Positions 1-7,909 of a DNA stretch of 64,000 nucleotides are shown here, one piece after another. Each line of letters opens with the position of its first letter. Within the stretch, counting starts at the first letter, position 1. The stretch lies in contig NZ_JOCF01000038.1 of the NCBI RefSeq assembly GCF_000720635.1, positions 1-64,000 of the forward strand, in the 5' to 3' direction. Position numbers and translations under genes: made by a program. The notes beneath the pieces were generated by a model that worked only from the letters and a program-made list of their open reading frames with translations, did no database searches and was not told the origin of the DNA. The stretch comes from Streptomyces sp. NRRL WC-3742. GTDB taxonomy: Bacteria > Actinomycetota > Actinomycetes > Streptomycetales > Streptomycetaceae.

Positions 1-276
1 GTGCCCGCCCGCGTGCTCACCGGCCACCGCCCCCGCCGCGACGGCCACCCCTACGACACCCACGTCCTCCCGCACCGCCCCACCACCCCCACGCTGCGCC
101 CCGTCGACCTCGACACCTTCCCCGACCTCACCGCCGAGTCCGGCCGCGGCCTCTTCCTCATCCACGCCCTCACCGACCACGTCCAACTCCGCAACCACCC
201 CCTGCGCGGCGCCATCGTGAGCTTCGACAAGATCCTCAAGTGGCAGGACAACGCCCTCCTGCGGGCCGCGTCCTGA
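1..276 (+). CDS. RsbW-like ATP-binding regulator, C-terminal fragment
   Basis: Only the last 91 residues lie in the window; the reading frame is open to the left edge, so the gene starts outside. The segment ESGRGLFLIHALTD followed by GAIVSF resembles the G2 box and last strands of the GHKL/HATPase fold of small anti-sigma-factor kinases (RsbW/SpoIIAB type), which are very numerous in streptomycetes and sequester or phosphorylate regulatory partners. The ATP-binding N box is not visible. Family is inferred from the C-terminal motif only; the partner is unknown. Confidence 0.55.
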   Translation: MPARVLTGHRPRRDGHPYDTHVLPHRPTTPTLRPVDLDTFPDLTAESGRGLFLIHALTDHVQLRNHPLRGAIVSFDKILKWQDNALLRAAS

Positions 277-319
277 TCCGGTGGTCGCGCGGTTGCCGGG
301 GGTCGGGGGTGGACGGACG

Positions 320-559
320 ATGAGGGGCATGAAGCACCAGATGCGAGCCGAGTACGGCGGCAACGGGGTGGCGGGCGGGGTGCGGCTGTGGCACGTGGTC
401 CGGGGGGAGGAGAGCGTGGCGATGTGCGGGCGGGAGCTGGCGGCGGACGCGCGGGTGCGGGAGGCGGTGGACTGGGGGAAGACCGCGGAGCTGTGCTGCC
501 ACACCTGCGGGGCGTACTTCCTGCGCGAGGCGCCGTACCTGGCGGACGAGCACCGGTAG
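320..559 (+). CDS. Small Cys-rich hypothetical protein
   Basis: A 79-residue protein with three cysteines in its second half, MCGREL and CCHTCG, which could form a small zinc-binding site. I recognise it only as a kind of short conserved actinobacterial protein without known function. ATG 320 has a purine-rich stretch (GGGGGTGGA) about 6 bases upstream; ATG 329 and ATG 341 are alternatives. It follows the RsbW-like gene by about 45 bases and precedes the amidase, but nothing in the sequence ties it to either. Confidence 0.55.
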   Translation: MRGMKHQMRAEYGGNGVAGGVRLWHVVRGEESVAMCGRELAADARVREAVDWGKTAELCCHTCGAYFLREAPYLADEHR

Positions 560-580
560 CGCGGCACTACCGTGTCCGGA

Positions 581-1885
581 ATGGACGAATCCCTGGTCGG
601 GCCACGGTCGTTGATCGCTGAGATCGCTGAGGTCGATGAGATGGGTGGGGCTGCCGCGCGGCCCTCGCCCCGGGAGTACGTCGACGCCTTCCTGGCGCGG
701 CTGGAGCGGGTGGACCCGCTGATCCACGCGTTCGTGCCCGAGCCCGGGCGGGCGGAGCGGCTGCACGCGCAGGTGCGGGAGGCGGCCGGGCGGGGGCCGC
801 TGCACGGGGTGGCGGTGGGGATCAAGGACATCGTGCACGTGGACGGCCTGCCGACGCACGCCGGGTCGGCGCTGCCGCCGGGGGTGCTGGCCGGGCCGCA
901 GGCCGTGGTGGTGGACCGGCTGCTGGCGGCCGGGGCGCTGGTCGCGGGCAAGACGACCACCGCCGAGTTCGCCGGGACCGCCCCGGGCCCGACGCGCAAT
1001 CCGCACCACCCCGGCCACACCCCCGGCGGCTCCAGCAGCGGTTCGGCGGCCGCGGTCGCGGCGGGGCTGGTGCCGCTGGCCGTGGGCACGCAGACCGTCG
1101 GCTCGGTGATCCGCCCGGCCGCGTACTGCGGGGTGGTGGGCTTCCGGCCGACGTACGGGCGGATCCCGTTCGCGGGCGTGATCCCGAACGCGCCGAGCTT
1201 CGACACCCTGGGCGTGTTCACCTCCGACCTGGCCGGCGCGGCCCTGGCGGCCTCGCTGGTCTGCGACGACTGGCCGGCAGGCCCCGTGGCGGCGGGGAAG
1301 CCCGTGCTCGGGGTGCCGGAGGGGCCGTACCTGGAGCGGGCCGAACCGGAGGCGCTGCGGGCCTTCGAGGGGTGGCTGGCCGGGCTGGAGGCGGCCGGGC
1401 TGGTGGTGCGCCGGGTGCCGCTGTTCCCCGACTTCGCGGAGGTCGCACGGCAGTTGCAGGTGATCAACCGTTTCGAGATGGCTCGCAGCCACGCCGACTG
1501 GTTCGCCCGGTTCGGGGGCCTGTACCGGCCGGAGACGGTGGCGGGCATCCGCGTCGGCCAGGGCGTCGCGGCCGAGGACCGTACGGCGGCGCTGCAGGCC
1601 AGGGAGCGGCTGCGCGAGCGGGTGGCGGCGCGGACGGCCGAGGCGGGGGTGGACCTGTGGCTGGCCCCGTCCGCGACCGGCGGGGCGCCGGAGGGCCTGC
1701 ACAGCACGGGGGACGGGGTGATGTCGCTGCCGTGGAGCTACCTGGGCCTGCCCGCCCTGAGCCTGCCGGCCGGGCGGACGGCGGCCGGGCTGCCGCTGGG
1801 CCTCCAGGTGGTCGGCGCGCGGGGGCGGGACGAGCTGCTGATGGCTCAAGCGGCCGAGCTGGAGCGGGTGTTGGCGGAAGGTTAG
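581..1885 (+). CDS. Amidase (amidase-signature family)
   Basis: A 434-residue enzyme of the amidase-signature family, which hydrolyses amides with a Ser-cisSer-Lys triad in the cytoplasm. The catalytic lysine is in VGIKDIVH near residue 86, the glycine/serine-rich signature is GGSSSGSAAAVAAG, and the nucleophile region is GTQTVGSVIRPAAYCGVVG. Length is usual for the family. GTG 572 is an alternative start. It is not preceded by gatC or followed by gatB, so it is a stand-alone amidase rather than GatA; the substrate cannot be read from the sequence. It converges on the tetR gene with a 4-base overlap of stop codons. Confidence 0.85.
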   Translation: MDESLVGPRSLIAEIAEVDEMGGAAARPSPREYVDAFLARLERVDPLIHAFVPEPGRAERLHAQVREAAGRGPLHGVAVGIKDIVHVDGLPTHAGSALPPGVLAGPQAVVVDRLLAAGALVAGKTTTAEFAGTAPGPTRNPHHPGHTPGGSSSGSAAAVAAGLVPLAVGTQTVGSVIRPAAYCGVVGFRPTYGRIPFAGVIPNAPSFDTLGVFTSDLAGAALAASLVCDDWPAGPVAAGKPVLGVPEGPYLERAEPEALRAFEGWLAGLEAAGLVVRRVPLFPDFAEVARQLQVINRFEMARSHADWFARFGGLYRPETVAGIRVGQGVAAEDRTAALQARERLRERVAARTAEAGVDLWLAPSATGGAPEGLHSTGDGVMSLPWSYLGLPALSLPAGRTAAGLPLGLQVVGARGRDELLMAQAAELERVLAEG

Positions 1886-2523
1886 GCGAGCGCCGGATCG
1901 GCGGGGTCGGTCGCTTCGGCGCGCAGCAGGCGCAGCAGGAGGCGTTCGGCCCGCTGGTACGGGGTGTCCTCCTCGTGCAGTACGGCCTGGGAGTTGGCCG
2001 TCTCCAGCACGGAGACGAGGGCGAAGGCGAGGTCCCCGAGGTCGGTGTCGGGCCGCAGGCCCCCGGTGGCGCGGGCCTCGGCGAGGGCGGCGGTCACGGT
2101 CTCGTGCCACTCGCGGGCACAGGTGGCGAGGGCGTCGCGGATGGCGCCGGGGCGGGCGTCGAACTCGGCGGTGACCTCGTAGAAGAAGCAGCCGCCGGGG
2201 AAGATCCGGGCCCGGGAGTAGGCGAGCCAGCTCTCGCAGAGGGCGCGGGCGTGGACGAGGCCGGGCGGGGTGTCGGCGACGGGGGCGACGACGGCGTCGG
2301 CGAAGATCCGCCGGGCGGCGCGGACGGTGGCGAGCTGCAGTTCCTCCTTGGAGCCGAAGCCGGCGAAGACGCCGCTCTTGCTGAGCCCGAGGTCGGTGGC
2401 GAGCCGCCCGATGGAGAGGGCTTCGAGGCCCTCGACGGAGGCGATCTCGACGGCACGGCGCAGGACGGCCCGGCGGGTCTCCTCGCCGCGCAGGAGTCGC
2501 CTGTCGGTGGTCGGTTCGGCCAT
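1882..2523 (-). CDS. TetR-family transcriptional regulator
   Basis: A 213-residue repressor with the TetR N-terminal helix-turn-helix at about residues 15-60 (TRRAVLRRAVEIASVEG, then LSIGRLATDLGLSKSGVFAGFGSKEEL). The C-terminal half is the ligand-binding and dimer part, with a TetR_C-like FPGGCFFYEVTAEFDARPG stretch that is common in actinobacterial members. It is divergent from the alpha/beta hydrolase at 2674, so repression of itself and of the hydrolase operon is the natural expectation; a candidate operator lies between them. Effector unknown. Confidence 0.85.
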   Translation of the reverse strand: MAEPTTDRRLLRGEETRRAVLRRAVEIASVEGLEALSIGRLATDLGLSKSGVFAGFGSKEELQLATVRAARRIFADAVVAPVADTPPGLVHARALCESWLAYSRARIFPGGCFFYEVTAEFDARPGAIRDALATCAREWHETVTAALAEARATGGLRPDTDLGDLAFALVSVLETANSQAVLHEEDTPYQRAERLLLRLLRAEATDPADPALA

Positions 2524-2611
2524 CGTCCGCCCCGTTCTGGTCGCCGTGGGTCGCCGTGCTGCCTGCCCAGGGTAGTGCGTGGGCACAGTTGCTCCCCAGG
2601 GCGCGCGTCCA

Positions 2612-2640
2612 TGAAACTGTACGAACGGTCGTGCTAGCAT
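2612..2640 (+). promoter_or_regulatory. Candidate promoter with TetR-type palindrome
   Basis: TGAAAC at 2612-2617 and TAGCAT at 2635-2640 are 17 bases apart, the spacing of a housekeeping -35/-10 pair. Between them the bases 2621-2632 form an interrupted palindrome ACGA-ACGG-TCGT. A repressor bound here would block the promoter of the hydrolase gene at 2674. The site is inferred from position and symmetry, not from a known consensus. Confidence 0.4.
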
Positions 2641-2673
2641 CTCGCCCGCAGGAACGAGCGACAGGGAGACCCG

Positions 2674-3591
2674 ATGGACCCCGCCCACGCACTGATCCGC
2701 ACCGCACTGAACGGCACCGCCGCCCTCGCCCCCGGCCCGGCCGGGCGGGCCGCCTTCGAACTGTTCCGCCGCCCGCTGCGCCGCAGCCGGGTCCGCGGCA
2801 CCGAGCTGGAGATCCACCGCAGCGCCGCCGTCGAAGCGCTGCGGGTGAACGGCACGTCGGTGGTCGGCTACCGCTGGGGTGACGGCGAGCGGCCCGTCCT
2901 GATGCTGCACGGCTGGCGCTCCCGGGCCTCCCGCTTCGCGCCGTACGTGCCCCGGCTGCGCGAACTCGGCCTGAGCGTCCTCGCGTTCGACGCCCCGGGC
3001 CACGGCGACTCGGGCGGGCGGGCCACCAGCGTGCTGGAGTACCGCCACCTCGCGCTCCAACTCCAGGACAGGTACGGCCCGTTCGAGGCCGTCCTCGCGC
3101 ACTCCCTGGGTGTCTGCGCCGCCTTCGGCGCCCTGGCGGACGGCCTGCGGGCGGGCCGGCTGGCCGCCGTGTCCGGGGTGTCCTCGGTCGGGTTCTTCCC
3201 GGCGGCGTTCTGCGCCGGGCTCGAGCTGAACGCCGCCGTGGAGCGCCAACTGCGCCTCCGGATCGAGGAGTCGCTGTTCGCGGGGGACGCGGGTGCCTGG
3301 GAGCGCTACGACGCGGCCCTGCAGGCGGAGGCCGTCGGCCTGCCCGTCCTGGTGGTGCACGACGAGGACGACCGGGTCGTCCCGCTCGGCCAGGCGCACC
3401 GGCTGCACCGCGCGTACGGTGACCGGCTCGACCTGATCGTCACTCAGGGGCTGGGCCACCGAAGGATCGTCACGGAACCGACGATCGTTGATCAGGTGAT
3501 CGGATTCATCTCCGCCGACACGCCCGCCGACACACCCGCCGACACGGCGCCTGCCGAACCGCCCGCCGACCAGGAGGTCACCACCGCATGA
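2674..3591 (+). CDS. Alpha/beta hydrolase
   Basis: A 305-residue serine hydrolase. The oxyanion strand is LMLHGWRSRAS near residue 75, the nucleophile elbow is AHSLGV near residue 149, the acid is probably in VVHDEDDRVVP and the histidine in GLGHRRIV. The tail has three short ADTPADTP-like repeats and is probably disordered. ATG 2674 is preceded by AGGGAG. The stop overlaps the next gene by four bases (ATGA), so the two are co-translated. Substrate unknown; divergent TetR regulation is likely. Confidence 0.85.
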   Translation: MDPAHALIRTALNGTAALAPGPAGRAAFELFRRPLRRSRVRGTELEIHRSAAVEALRVNGTSVVGYRWGDGERPVLMLHGWRSRASRFAPYVPRLRELGLSVLAFDAPGHGDSGGRATSVLEYRHLALQLQDRYGPFEAVLAHSLGVCAAFGALADGLRAGRLAAVSGVSSVGFFPAAFCAGLELNAAVERQLRLRIEESLFAGDAGAWERYDAALQAEAVGLPVLVVHDEDDRVVPLGQAHRLHRAYGDRLDLIVTQGLGHRRIVTEPTIVDQVIGFISADTPADTPADTAPAEPPADQEVTTA

Positions 3592-4232
3592 CGCCCTACG
3601 ACATGAAGCACGTGGCCGCGAAGCTCGTCGAGCTGCACGCGCGCTCGCTGGACCTGGCCGCCGAGGTGGTCGACACCGTACGGCCGGAGCACCTCGACCT
3701 GCCCTCCCCCTGTGCCGGCTGGACGCTGCGCAAGCTGCTGGAGCACGTCCTCGGCCAGCAGCAGGGCTTCGCCGCGGCCGCCCGCGGCGCCGGGCCGGAC
3801 CTCGCGCTGTTCGCGGACGCCCCCGTCGGGCCGGACGTGGCCGCCGAGTTCCGCCGCACCGGCGCCGAACTCACCGACGCCTTCCGGGAGGCGGCCGCCG
3901 CCGAGCGGGCGCTCTGGCTGCCCGAGATCCGCGACGGAGGCCCCTTCCCGATCACCCAGGCCGTGGGCTTCCACCTGCTCGACACCCTGGTCCACGGCTG
4001 GGACGTCGCCGCCGCCCTCGGCACGGCGGACGCCCTGGTCGCGACGGTGGAGGCCGACGACGCCCTGGTCGGCACGCTGCTCAAGGTCACCGAGGCCGTC
4101 CCGGACACCCCGGAGGCCCGGGCACCCGGCCTGGCCTTCGGCCCCGGCCTGGAACCGGGCGAAGGCGGCGGCCGCTTCGCCCGTTCCCTCGCCCTGCTCG
4201 GCCGCGACCCGCTCTGGAAGGCCGCTGGCTAG
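3588..4232 (+). CDS. TIGR03086-family putative metal-binding protein (DinB-like)
   Basis: A 214-residue protein of the mycothiol-maleylpyruvate-isomerase/DinB-like fold, subgroup TIGR03086. Typical segments are LDLPSPCAGWTLRKLLEHVLGQQ near residue 40 and the central HLLDTLVHGWDVAAALG. The conserved His residues in these segments (LLEHV, GFHLLD, VHGWD) are the usual metal ligands of the fold. Function of this subgroup is not established. It is translationally coupled to the upstream hydrolase, which suggests a two-step detoxification unit, but that is inference. Confidence 0.75.
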   Translation: MTPYDMKHVAAKLVELHARSLDLAAEVVDTVRPEHLDLPSPCAGWTLRKLLEHVLGQQQGFAAAARGAGPDLALFADAPVGPDVAAEFRRTGAELTDAFREAAAAERALWLPEIRDGGPFPITQAVGFHLLDTLVHGWDVAAALGTADALVATVEADDALVGTLLKVTEAVPDTPEARAPGLAFGPGLEPGEGGGRFARSLALLGRDPLWKAAG

Positions 4233-4336
4233 GAGGACTTCTCGTCCGGGAAGCGCGGCCCGCCGATCAGGAAGAGCAGCGCGGCGGCGGGAAACCCGAG
4301 CGAGGCGGCGAGCACCACGATGAACTGCCAGAACAT
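4229..4336 (-). CDS. 35-residue single-pass membrane peptide
   Basis: A very short gene encoding MFWQFIVVLAASLGF followed by a hydrophobic stretch and a charged tail ending DEKSS. It has one predicted transmembrane helix covering about residues 4-25. The ATG is preceded by a strong Shine-Dalgarno sequence (GAGGAG, 7 bases upstream), which is the main evidence that it is real. The stop overlaps the stop of the convergent TIGR03086 gene by four bases. No function can be assigned. Confidence 0.5.
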   Translation of the reverse strand: MFWQFIVVLAASLGFPAAALLFLIGGPRFPDEKSS

Positions 4337-4538
4337 GATCCGCTCCTCGTCAGTCCAGGGCCGCACGGGCACCCGAAGGTGAACCCAAACCCGGCAGGCC
4401 CGAATTGGCCGAAACGTCCAGCCGGTATCCGACGCTATGGCCGATTCGCCCCCGCTGCCACCGGACACCGCCCCCGATCCGCGCCACACCGGCGCACGGG
4501 TCTGGGCGCGGGCCGGGGGCGGCGTCCACACTGTCGGG

Positions 4539-5360
4539 ATGCAGCTACAGCTCGCGGGTGAAGCACAGCGGCCCGACCGGGAGAGCGAGGACTTCGCGGC
4601 GGCCTCACCGGAAGCCCTGGTCCTGCTGGACGGCTCCAGTTCACCGGCCGGGATGGAGTCCGGCTGTCGGCACGGGACGGCCTGGTACGTGCGCAGACTC
4701 GGGGTGCACCTGCTCGCCCGGCTCACCGACCGCGCCGACCGCTCGATCGCCGAGTGCCTGGCCGACGCCATCGTGGAGACGGCCGCGCTGCACGGCGGCC
4801 GCTGCGACCTCGGCCACCCCAACACCCCCGCCGCGACGGTGGTCGCCGCCCGGCGGCACGGGGAGTCGCTGGAGTACCTGGTGCTCGGCGACTCCCTGCT
4901 GGTGCTGGAGTTCACCGACGGCCCGCCCAGGGTGATCGGGGACAACCAGCGCTTCCCGGACGGCGAGGAGCTGCGCCGCCAGGTCTGGTCCACCGTCCCC
5001 GGCTCCGCCGAACGGGCCGCGCTGCACCTGGAGTACGCGCTGGCCGTCCGCGCCGCCCGCAACCGCGGGGACGGCCCCTGGATCGCCGCCGCCAGCCCCC
5101 GCGCGGCCGGCCACGCCGAGACGGGCTTCGTCCGGCTCGACGGGCTGCGCGCCCTGGCCGCCCTGACGGACGGCGCCTCGCGCTACACCGAGCGCTTCGG
5201 CCTGGGCAGCTGGGCCGACGCCCTGCGCCTGCTGGCCGAGGCCGGCCCGGCCGAACTGATCGCCCAGGTCCGTGCCGTGGAACGCGCCGACGACCGGTGC
5301 GAACGCTGGCCGCGCGGCAAGGCGTACGACGACGCCTCCGCCGTCTACGCGCTGCTGTAG
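4539..5360 (+). CDS. PP2C-like protein phosphatase family protein
   Basis: A 273-residue protein resembling streptomycete PP2C-domain proteins. The metal-site motifs are recognisable in weakened form: SEDFA near residue 18, ALVLLDGSSSPAG, a central VLGDSLLVL and the C-terminal DDASAVYALL. ATG 4539 is chosen because homologous proteins begin just before the first acidic motif; an upstream ATG at 4437 would add 34 residues of low-complexity, probably non-coding sequence. Likely a cytoplasmic Ser/Thr phosphatase or a degenerate relative; substrate unknown. Confidence 0.65.
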   Translation: MQLQLAGEAQRPDRESEDFAAASPEALVLLDGSSSPAGMESGCRHGTAWYVRRLGVHLLARLTDRADRSIAECLADAIVETAALHGGRCDLGHPNTPAATVVAARRHGESLEYLVLGDSLLVLEFTDGPPRVIGDNQRFPDGEELRRQVWSTVPGSAERAALHLEYALAVRAARNRGDGPWIAAASPRAAGHAETGFVRLDGLRALAALTDGASRYTERFGLGSWADALRLLAEAGPAELIAQVRAVERADDRCERWPRGKAYDDASAVYALL

Positions 5361-5454
5361 ACGATCGATCGGCGGCGGTCCCGTCCCCAGGGGCCGCCGC
5401 CCTCCCGGGACGCCCGCGCGCCCGCTTCGGTTCCCCGGACCGTGCCCGTCACTT

Positions 5455-5488
5455 GTTGCATCGTGCTGCAGCGCAACTCTGCAAGATG
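5455..5488. promoter_or_regulatory. Clustered TTGCA/TGCAA repeats upstream of the RiPP region
   Basis: Within 34 bases there are GTTGC (5455-5459), CTGCAG (5466-5471), GCAAC (5473-5477) and TGCAA (5480-5484), giving overlapping inverted repeats with TTGCA/TGCAA arms. The block lies in the 220-base gap before the first gene of the peptide cluster. It may be a regulator binding site or a hairpin; the evidence is symmetry and position only. Confidence 0.3.
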
Positions 5489-5601
5489 CTGCACCCGAAC
5501 TCCCTGGAAGCGGCCCTCGCCGGCTGGCATATTTCTCGTTGTCAGCAGCAAGCGGAAACGCAAAGGCAACGGGAGTGAAAGTGGCTCGGTCGGGGGAAAA
5601 G

Positions 5602-5877
5602 ATGAAGCGGCGAATGATCGGCCAGATTTCCGGGATCGCACTCGCGGGGTCTTTCGCGGTCAGCGGCCTGGTGCTGGGGAGCGCCGGTTCGGCGCAGGCC
5701 GTGACCACGAATCAGGCGGGCATCAACTGTCCGCTCGGGGTCACCGCCGCCATCGGCGACAGCTCCGTCTCTCTGGCCGCCCCGGTGCTGCCGACCCGTC
5801 CGACCTGCCCGATCATCGGCCCGCTGCCGGTCGTCAAGGCGGGAGCGGCCACGGCGCACACGGCCGCCTGGGACTAG
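5602..5877 (+). CDS. Small secreted hypothetical protein
   Basis: A 91-residue protein with a clear Sec signal: KRRM, then a hydrophobic core (IALAGSFAVSGLVLG) and an ALA-like site SAGSAQA before VTTNQ. The mature part of about 57 residues has two cysteines (NCPLG and PTCPII), which may form a disulfide, and is rich in Pro/Val. GTG 5581 is an equally plausible start, with GGGAG five bases upstream. It is the first gene of the same-strand run leading into the ABC exporter and peptide cluster; whether it belongs to the cluster is not known. Confidence 0.6.
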   Translation: MKRRMIGQISGIALAGSFAVSGLVLGSAGSAQAVTTNQAGINCPLGVTAAIGDSSVSLAAPVLPTRPTCPIIGPLPVVKAGAATAHTAAWD

Positions 5878-5941
5878 TCCCGGCCCGTGCTGGGCCCGCG
5901 CGGCAAAAGCCCTGGGAAACAGCGAATTCAAGGAAAGAAAC

Positions 5942-6121
5942 ATGCGGACGATGCGGACGAAGTTTTCAGTGGCGGCTGCGGGAATTCTCGTGGTCATGGC
6001 GGCCTGCGGAGGCTTGCTGATCCGGTCGGAATCCGAATCCAAGGGAATCGGTTACGCGTTTCTCGGGCTGGTTTTCGTCGGGGCCATCGCGGTGGGGACC
6101 ATGATGAGGGGGAAGCGATGA
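5942..6121 (+). CDS. Small two-helix membrane protein
   Basis: A 59-residue protein beginning MRTMRTKFSVAAAG with two hydrophobic segments (about residues 8-27 and 37-54) and a basic end MMRGKR. AAGGAAAG precedes the ATG. Its stop overlaps the start of the ABC ATPase (ATGA), so it is translated with the transporter genes. It could be a small accessory or immunity protein of the exporter; there is no recognised family. Confidence 0.6.
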   Translation: MRTMRTKFSVAAAGILVVMAACGGLLIRSESESKGIGYAFLGLVFVGAIAVGTMMRGKR

Positions 6122-6837
6122 CCGGCCCGGGGCTCGACATCGTCTTCGACGCGGTCACCAAGGAGTTCGGGGGCCGCCGGGCGCTGGACGAGGTGTCGTT
6201 CACCGCGCGGGCCGGCCGGGTCACCGGTTTCGTCGGACGCAACGGCGCGGGCAAGACCACCGCGATGCGCATCCTGCTCGGGCTGGCCGAGCCCGGCAGC
6301 GGCACGGCCACCATCGGGGGCCTCCCGCACCGGCAGCTTCGGCCCGGGACCGTCGGCCACCTGCTGGACTCGGCGTTCCACCCCGGCCGGACCGGGCGGG
6401 CGCACCTGGAGATCCAGGCCGCCGCACTCGGACTCGACCGCAGCGGGATCGACGACGTCCTGCGGGACGTCGGCCTCCAGGACGCGGCCGGCCGCCGCAC
6501 CCGTGGCTACTCGCTGGGCATGCGCCAGCGCCTGGGCCTGGCACGGGCCCTGCTGGGCTCGCCCGAGGTGCTCGTCCTGGACGAGCCCACCAACGGCCTG
6601 GACCCGGACGGCATCCTCTGGCTGCGCGAGCGGCTGCGCCGGGCCGCCGACGACGGCGCCACGGTGCTGGTCAGCAGTCATCTGCTGGGCGAACTCGATC
6701 AGTTGGTCGACGACGTGGTGTTCCTCCAGGGCCGGGTGGTCTGGCAGGGCACGCACGGCGACGCGGCCGAGGAGTCAACCGACGGAAGTCTGGAGCAGCT
6801 GTACCGTCAGCTGGTCGGAACGGGAGCGGCAGCATGA
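6118..6837 (+). CDS. ABC transporter ATP-binding protein (peptide export or immunity)
   Basis: A 239-residue ATPase of the BcrA/CcmA-like class. Walker A is GRNGAGKT (residues 40-47), the signature segment is YSLGMRQRL, Walker B is VLVLDEPT, and the H-loop is VLVSSH. No membrane domain is fused. Together with the permease encoded next, it should form an exporter; ABC pairs of this type in antimicrobial peptide loci export the product or protect the producer. It overlaps both neighbours by ATGA, which makes a three-gene translational unit (5942-7628) just before the precursor genes. Confidence 0.85.
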   Translation: MTGPGLDIVFDAVTKEFGGRRALDEVSFTARAGRVTGFVGRNGAGKTTAMRILLGLAEPGSGTATIGGLPHRQLRPGTVGHLLDSAFHPGRTGRAHLEIQAAALGLDRSGIDDVLRDVGLQDAAGRRTRGYSLGMRQRLGLARALLGSPEVLVLDEPTNGLDPDGILWLRERLRRAADDGATVLVSSHLLGELDQLVDDVVFLQGRVVWQGTHGDAAEESTDGSLEQLYRQLVGTGAAA

Positions 6838-7628
6838 GCGCTGCAGTGGCCATCGGATCGATGGCGGTCGACGGCGCCACGCTGAAGCGTGCGACGGCGG
6901 CCGAGTGGGTGCGGGTCCGTACGACCCGGACCTGGTGGGGGCTGCTGCTGGGCGCGATGGGCATGCCCGCGATGTCCACGCTGGGTGCGGTCAGCACCGT
7001 CGGCAAGCCCGGCGGGATCGACGCCGGCACCCCCGAGGGCCTGCACCAGGCGCTGAGCAACGGGTTCAGTTCCGCGCTGCTCGCCGCCGTGCTCGGCGCG
7101 CTGCTCGTCACGACCGAGTACCGCCACCGCACCGCCGGTGACTCGATCACCCTGCTGCCGGGCCGCGGAACGTGGCTGCTGGCGAAGGCCGTGGTCGCCT
7201 CGGTCCTGGGACTGGTGTACACGATCGTCGGACAGCTGACCGTCCTCGCCATCGGGGTGCCGATGCTGGGATCGAAGGGCGTGGACGTCGACCTCTGGCA
7301 CGGCGACCTCTTCGGGACGATCTGGGGCACCTGTCTGCTCGGGCCGTTCGCCGCCGTCTTCGGCGTGGGGATCGGGGCGCTGGTGCGCAATCAGGTCGCC
7401 TCCGTGGCCGGTCTGGTGATCTACACCATCCTGCTGGAGGGCGCCCTGGTGAAGTTCCTCCCGGAGGTCGGCAGGTACCTGCCCGGCGGCGCCATCGCGG
7501 CGATCGCCCTGGACCCCGGAGTGGACCACGTGCCGATGGCAGCGGGCTTCCTGCTCTACGCCGCCTGGGCGGGAGCGGCCCTGTACGTCGGCGCCCGGCG
7601 CCTGGCCGCGCAGGACGTGGCCGGCTGA
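6834..7628 (+). CDS. ABC transporter permease
   Basis: A 264-residue integral membrane protein with about six hydrophobic segments, of the ABC-2 type found with BcrA-like ATPases. The N-terminus AAEWVRVRTTRTWWGLLLG and the following SSALLAAVLGALLVTTEYRHRT are typical of these permeases (a cytoplasmic amphipathic helix, then a TTEYRHRT loop). It starts inside the stop of the ATPase gene. It is inferred to move the mature peptide out of the cell, or to protect the membrane from it. Confidence 0.8.
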   Translation: MSAAVAIGSMAVDGATLKRATAAEWVRVRTTRTWWGLLLGAMGMPAMSTLGAVSTVGKPGGIDAGTPEGLHQALSNGFSSALLAAVLGALLVTTEYRHRTAGDSITLLPGRGTWLLAKAVVASVLGLVYTIVGQLTVLAIGVPMLGSKGVDVDLWHGDLFGTIWGTCLLGPFAAVFGVGIGALVRNQVASVAGLVIYTILLEGALVKFLPEVGRYLPGGAIAAIALDPGVDHVPMAAGFLLYAAWAGAALYVGARRLAAQDVAG

Positions 7629-7647
7629 GGCCGGCCCCAAGAGACTT

Positions 7648-7665
7648 CCCCGCCGTACGGCGGGG
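7648..7665. promoter_or_regulatory. Perfect 18-base palindrome between permease and first precursor
   Basis: CCCCGCCGTACGGCGGGG is fully self-complementary and lies 20 bases after the permease stop. A second small hairpin, GCCAC-ATCC-GTGGC, follows at about 7677-7690. There is no T-tract. It could be a partial terminator that sets the ratio of transporter to precursor mRNA, an mRNA 5' stabiliser, or a repressor operator. Confidence 0.45.
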
Positions 7666-7727
7666 GGAGAGCGCCTGCCACATCCGTGGCGGGCGGTGGA
7701 GAAGAACACTGAAAGGTGGTGACCAGC

Positions 7728-7877
7728 ATGCGTAACGACATGAACGTGATGGAGCTGGTTGAGGTCGAGGAGCTGGAGGAGCTTCAGGCTCCGGGCTTCT
7801 GGGACACGGCGGCGGGCTTCGCGGTCGGTGCCGGTGTGGTCGGCGGTGGCCTGGCCATCGGCATCGCGATCACCTGA
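7728..7877 (+). CDS. Daptide-type precursor peptide 1
   Basis: A 49-residue precursor. The N-terminal half is an acidic leader (MELVEVEELEELQ) and the rest is a very hydrophobic Gly/Ala/Ile/Val core starting around APGFWDTAAG and ending GIAIT. It has no Cys or Lys, and no Ser. The invariant terminal Thr is the residue that daptide enzymes convert to a dimethylamino-propylamine end. AAGGTGGTGA precedes the ATG. The stretch from the acidic leader to the end is identical to precursor 3. The exact leader cleavage point is not visible; near APG is a guess. Confidence 0.85.
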   Translation: MRNDMNVMELVEVEELEELQAPGFWDTAAGFAVGAGVVGGGLAIGIAIT

Positions 7878-7909
7878 TCCGACCTCCTACAGAAACCGAG
7901 GAACAGCAC

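Noticed and set aside
581..1885. GatA subunit of the amidotransferase
   Set aside because: No gatB or gatC gene nearby, and the protein is shorter than GatA, so a general amidase is safer.
236..2707. Long minus-strand frame opposite the amidase
   Set aside because: Arg/Pro/Gly-rich composition typical of a shadow frame; it overlaps the amidase and the true tetR gene in another frame.
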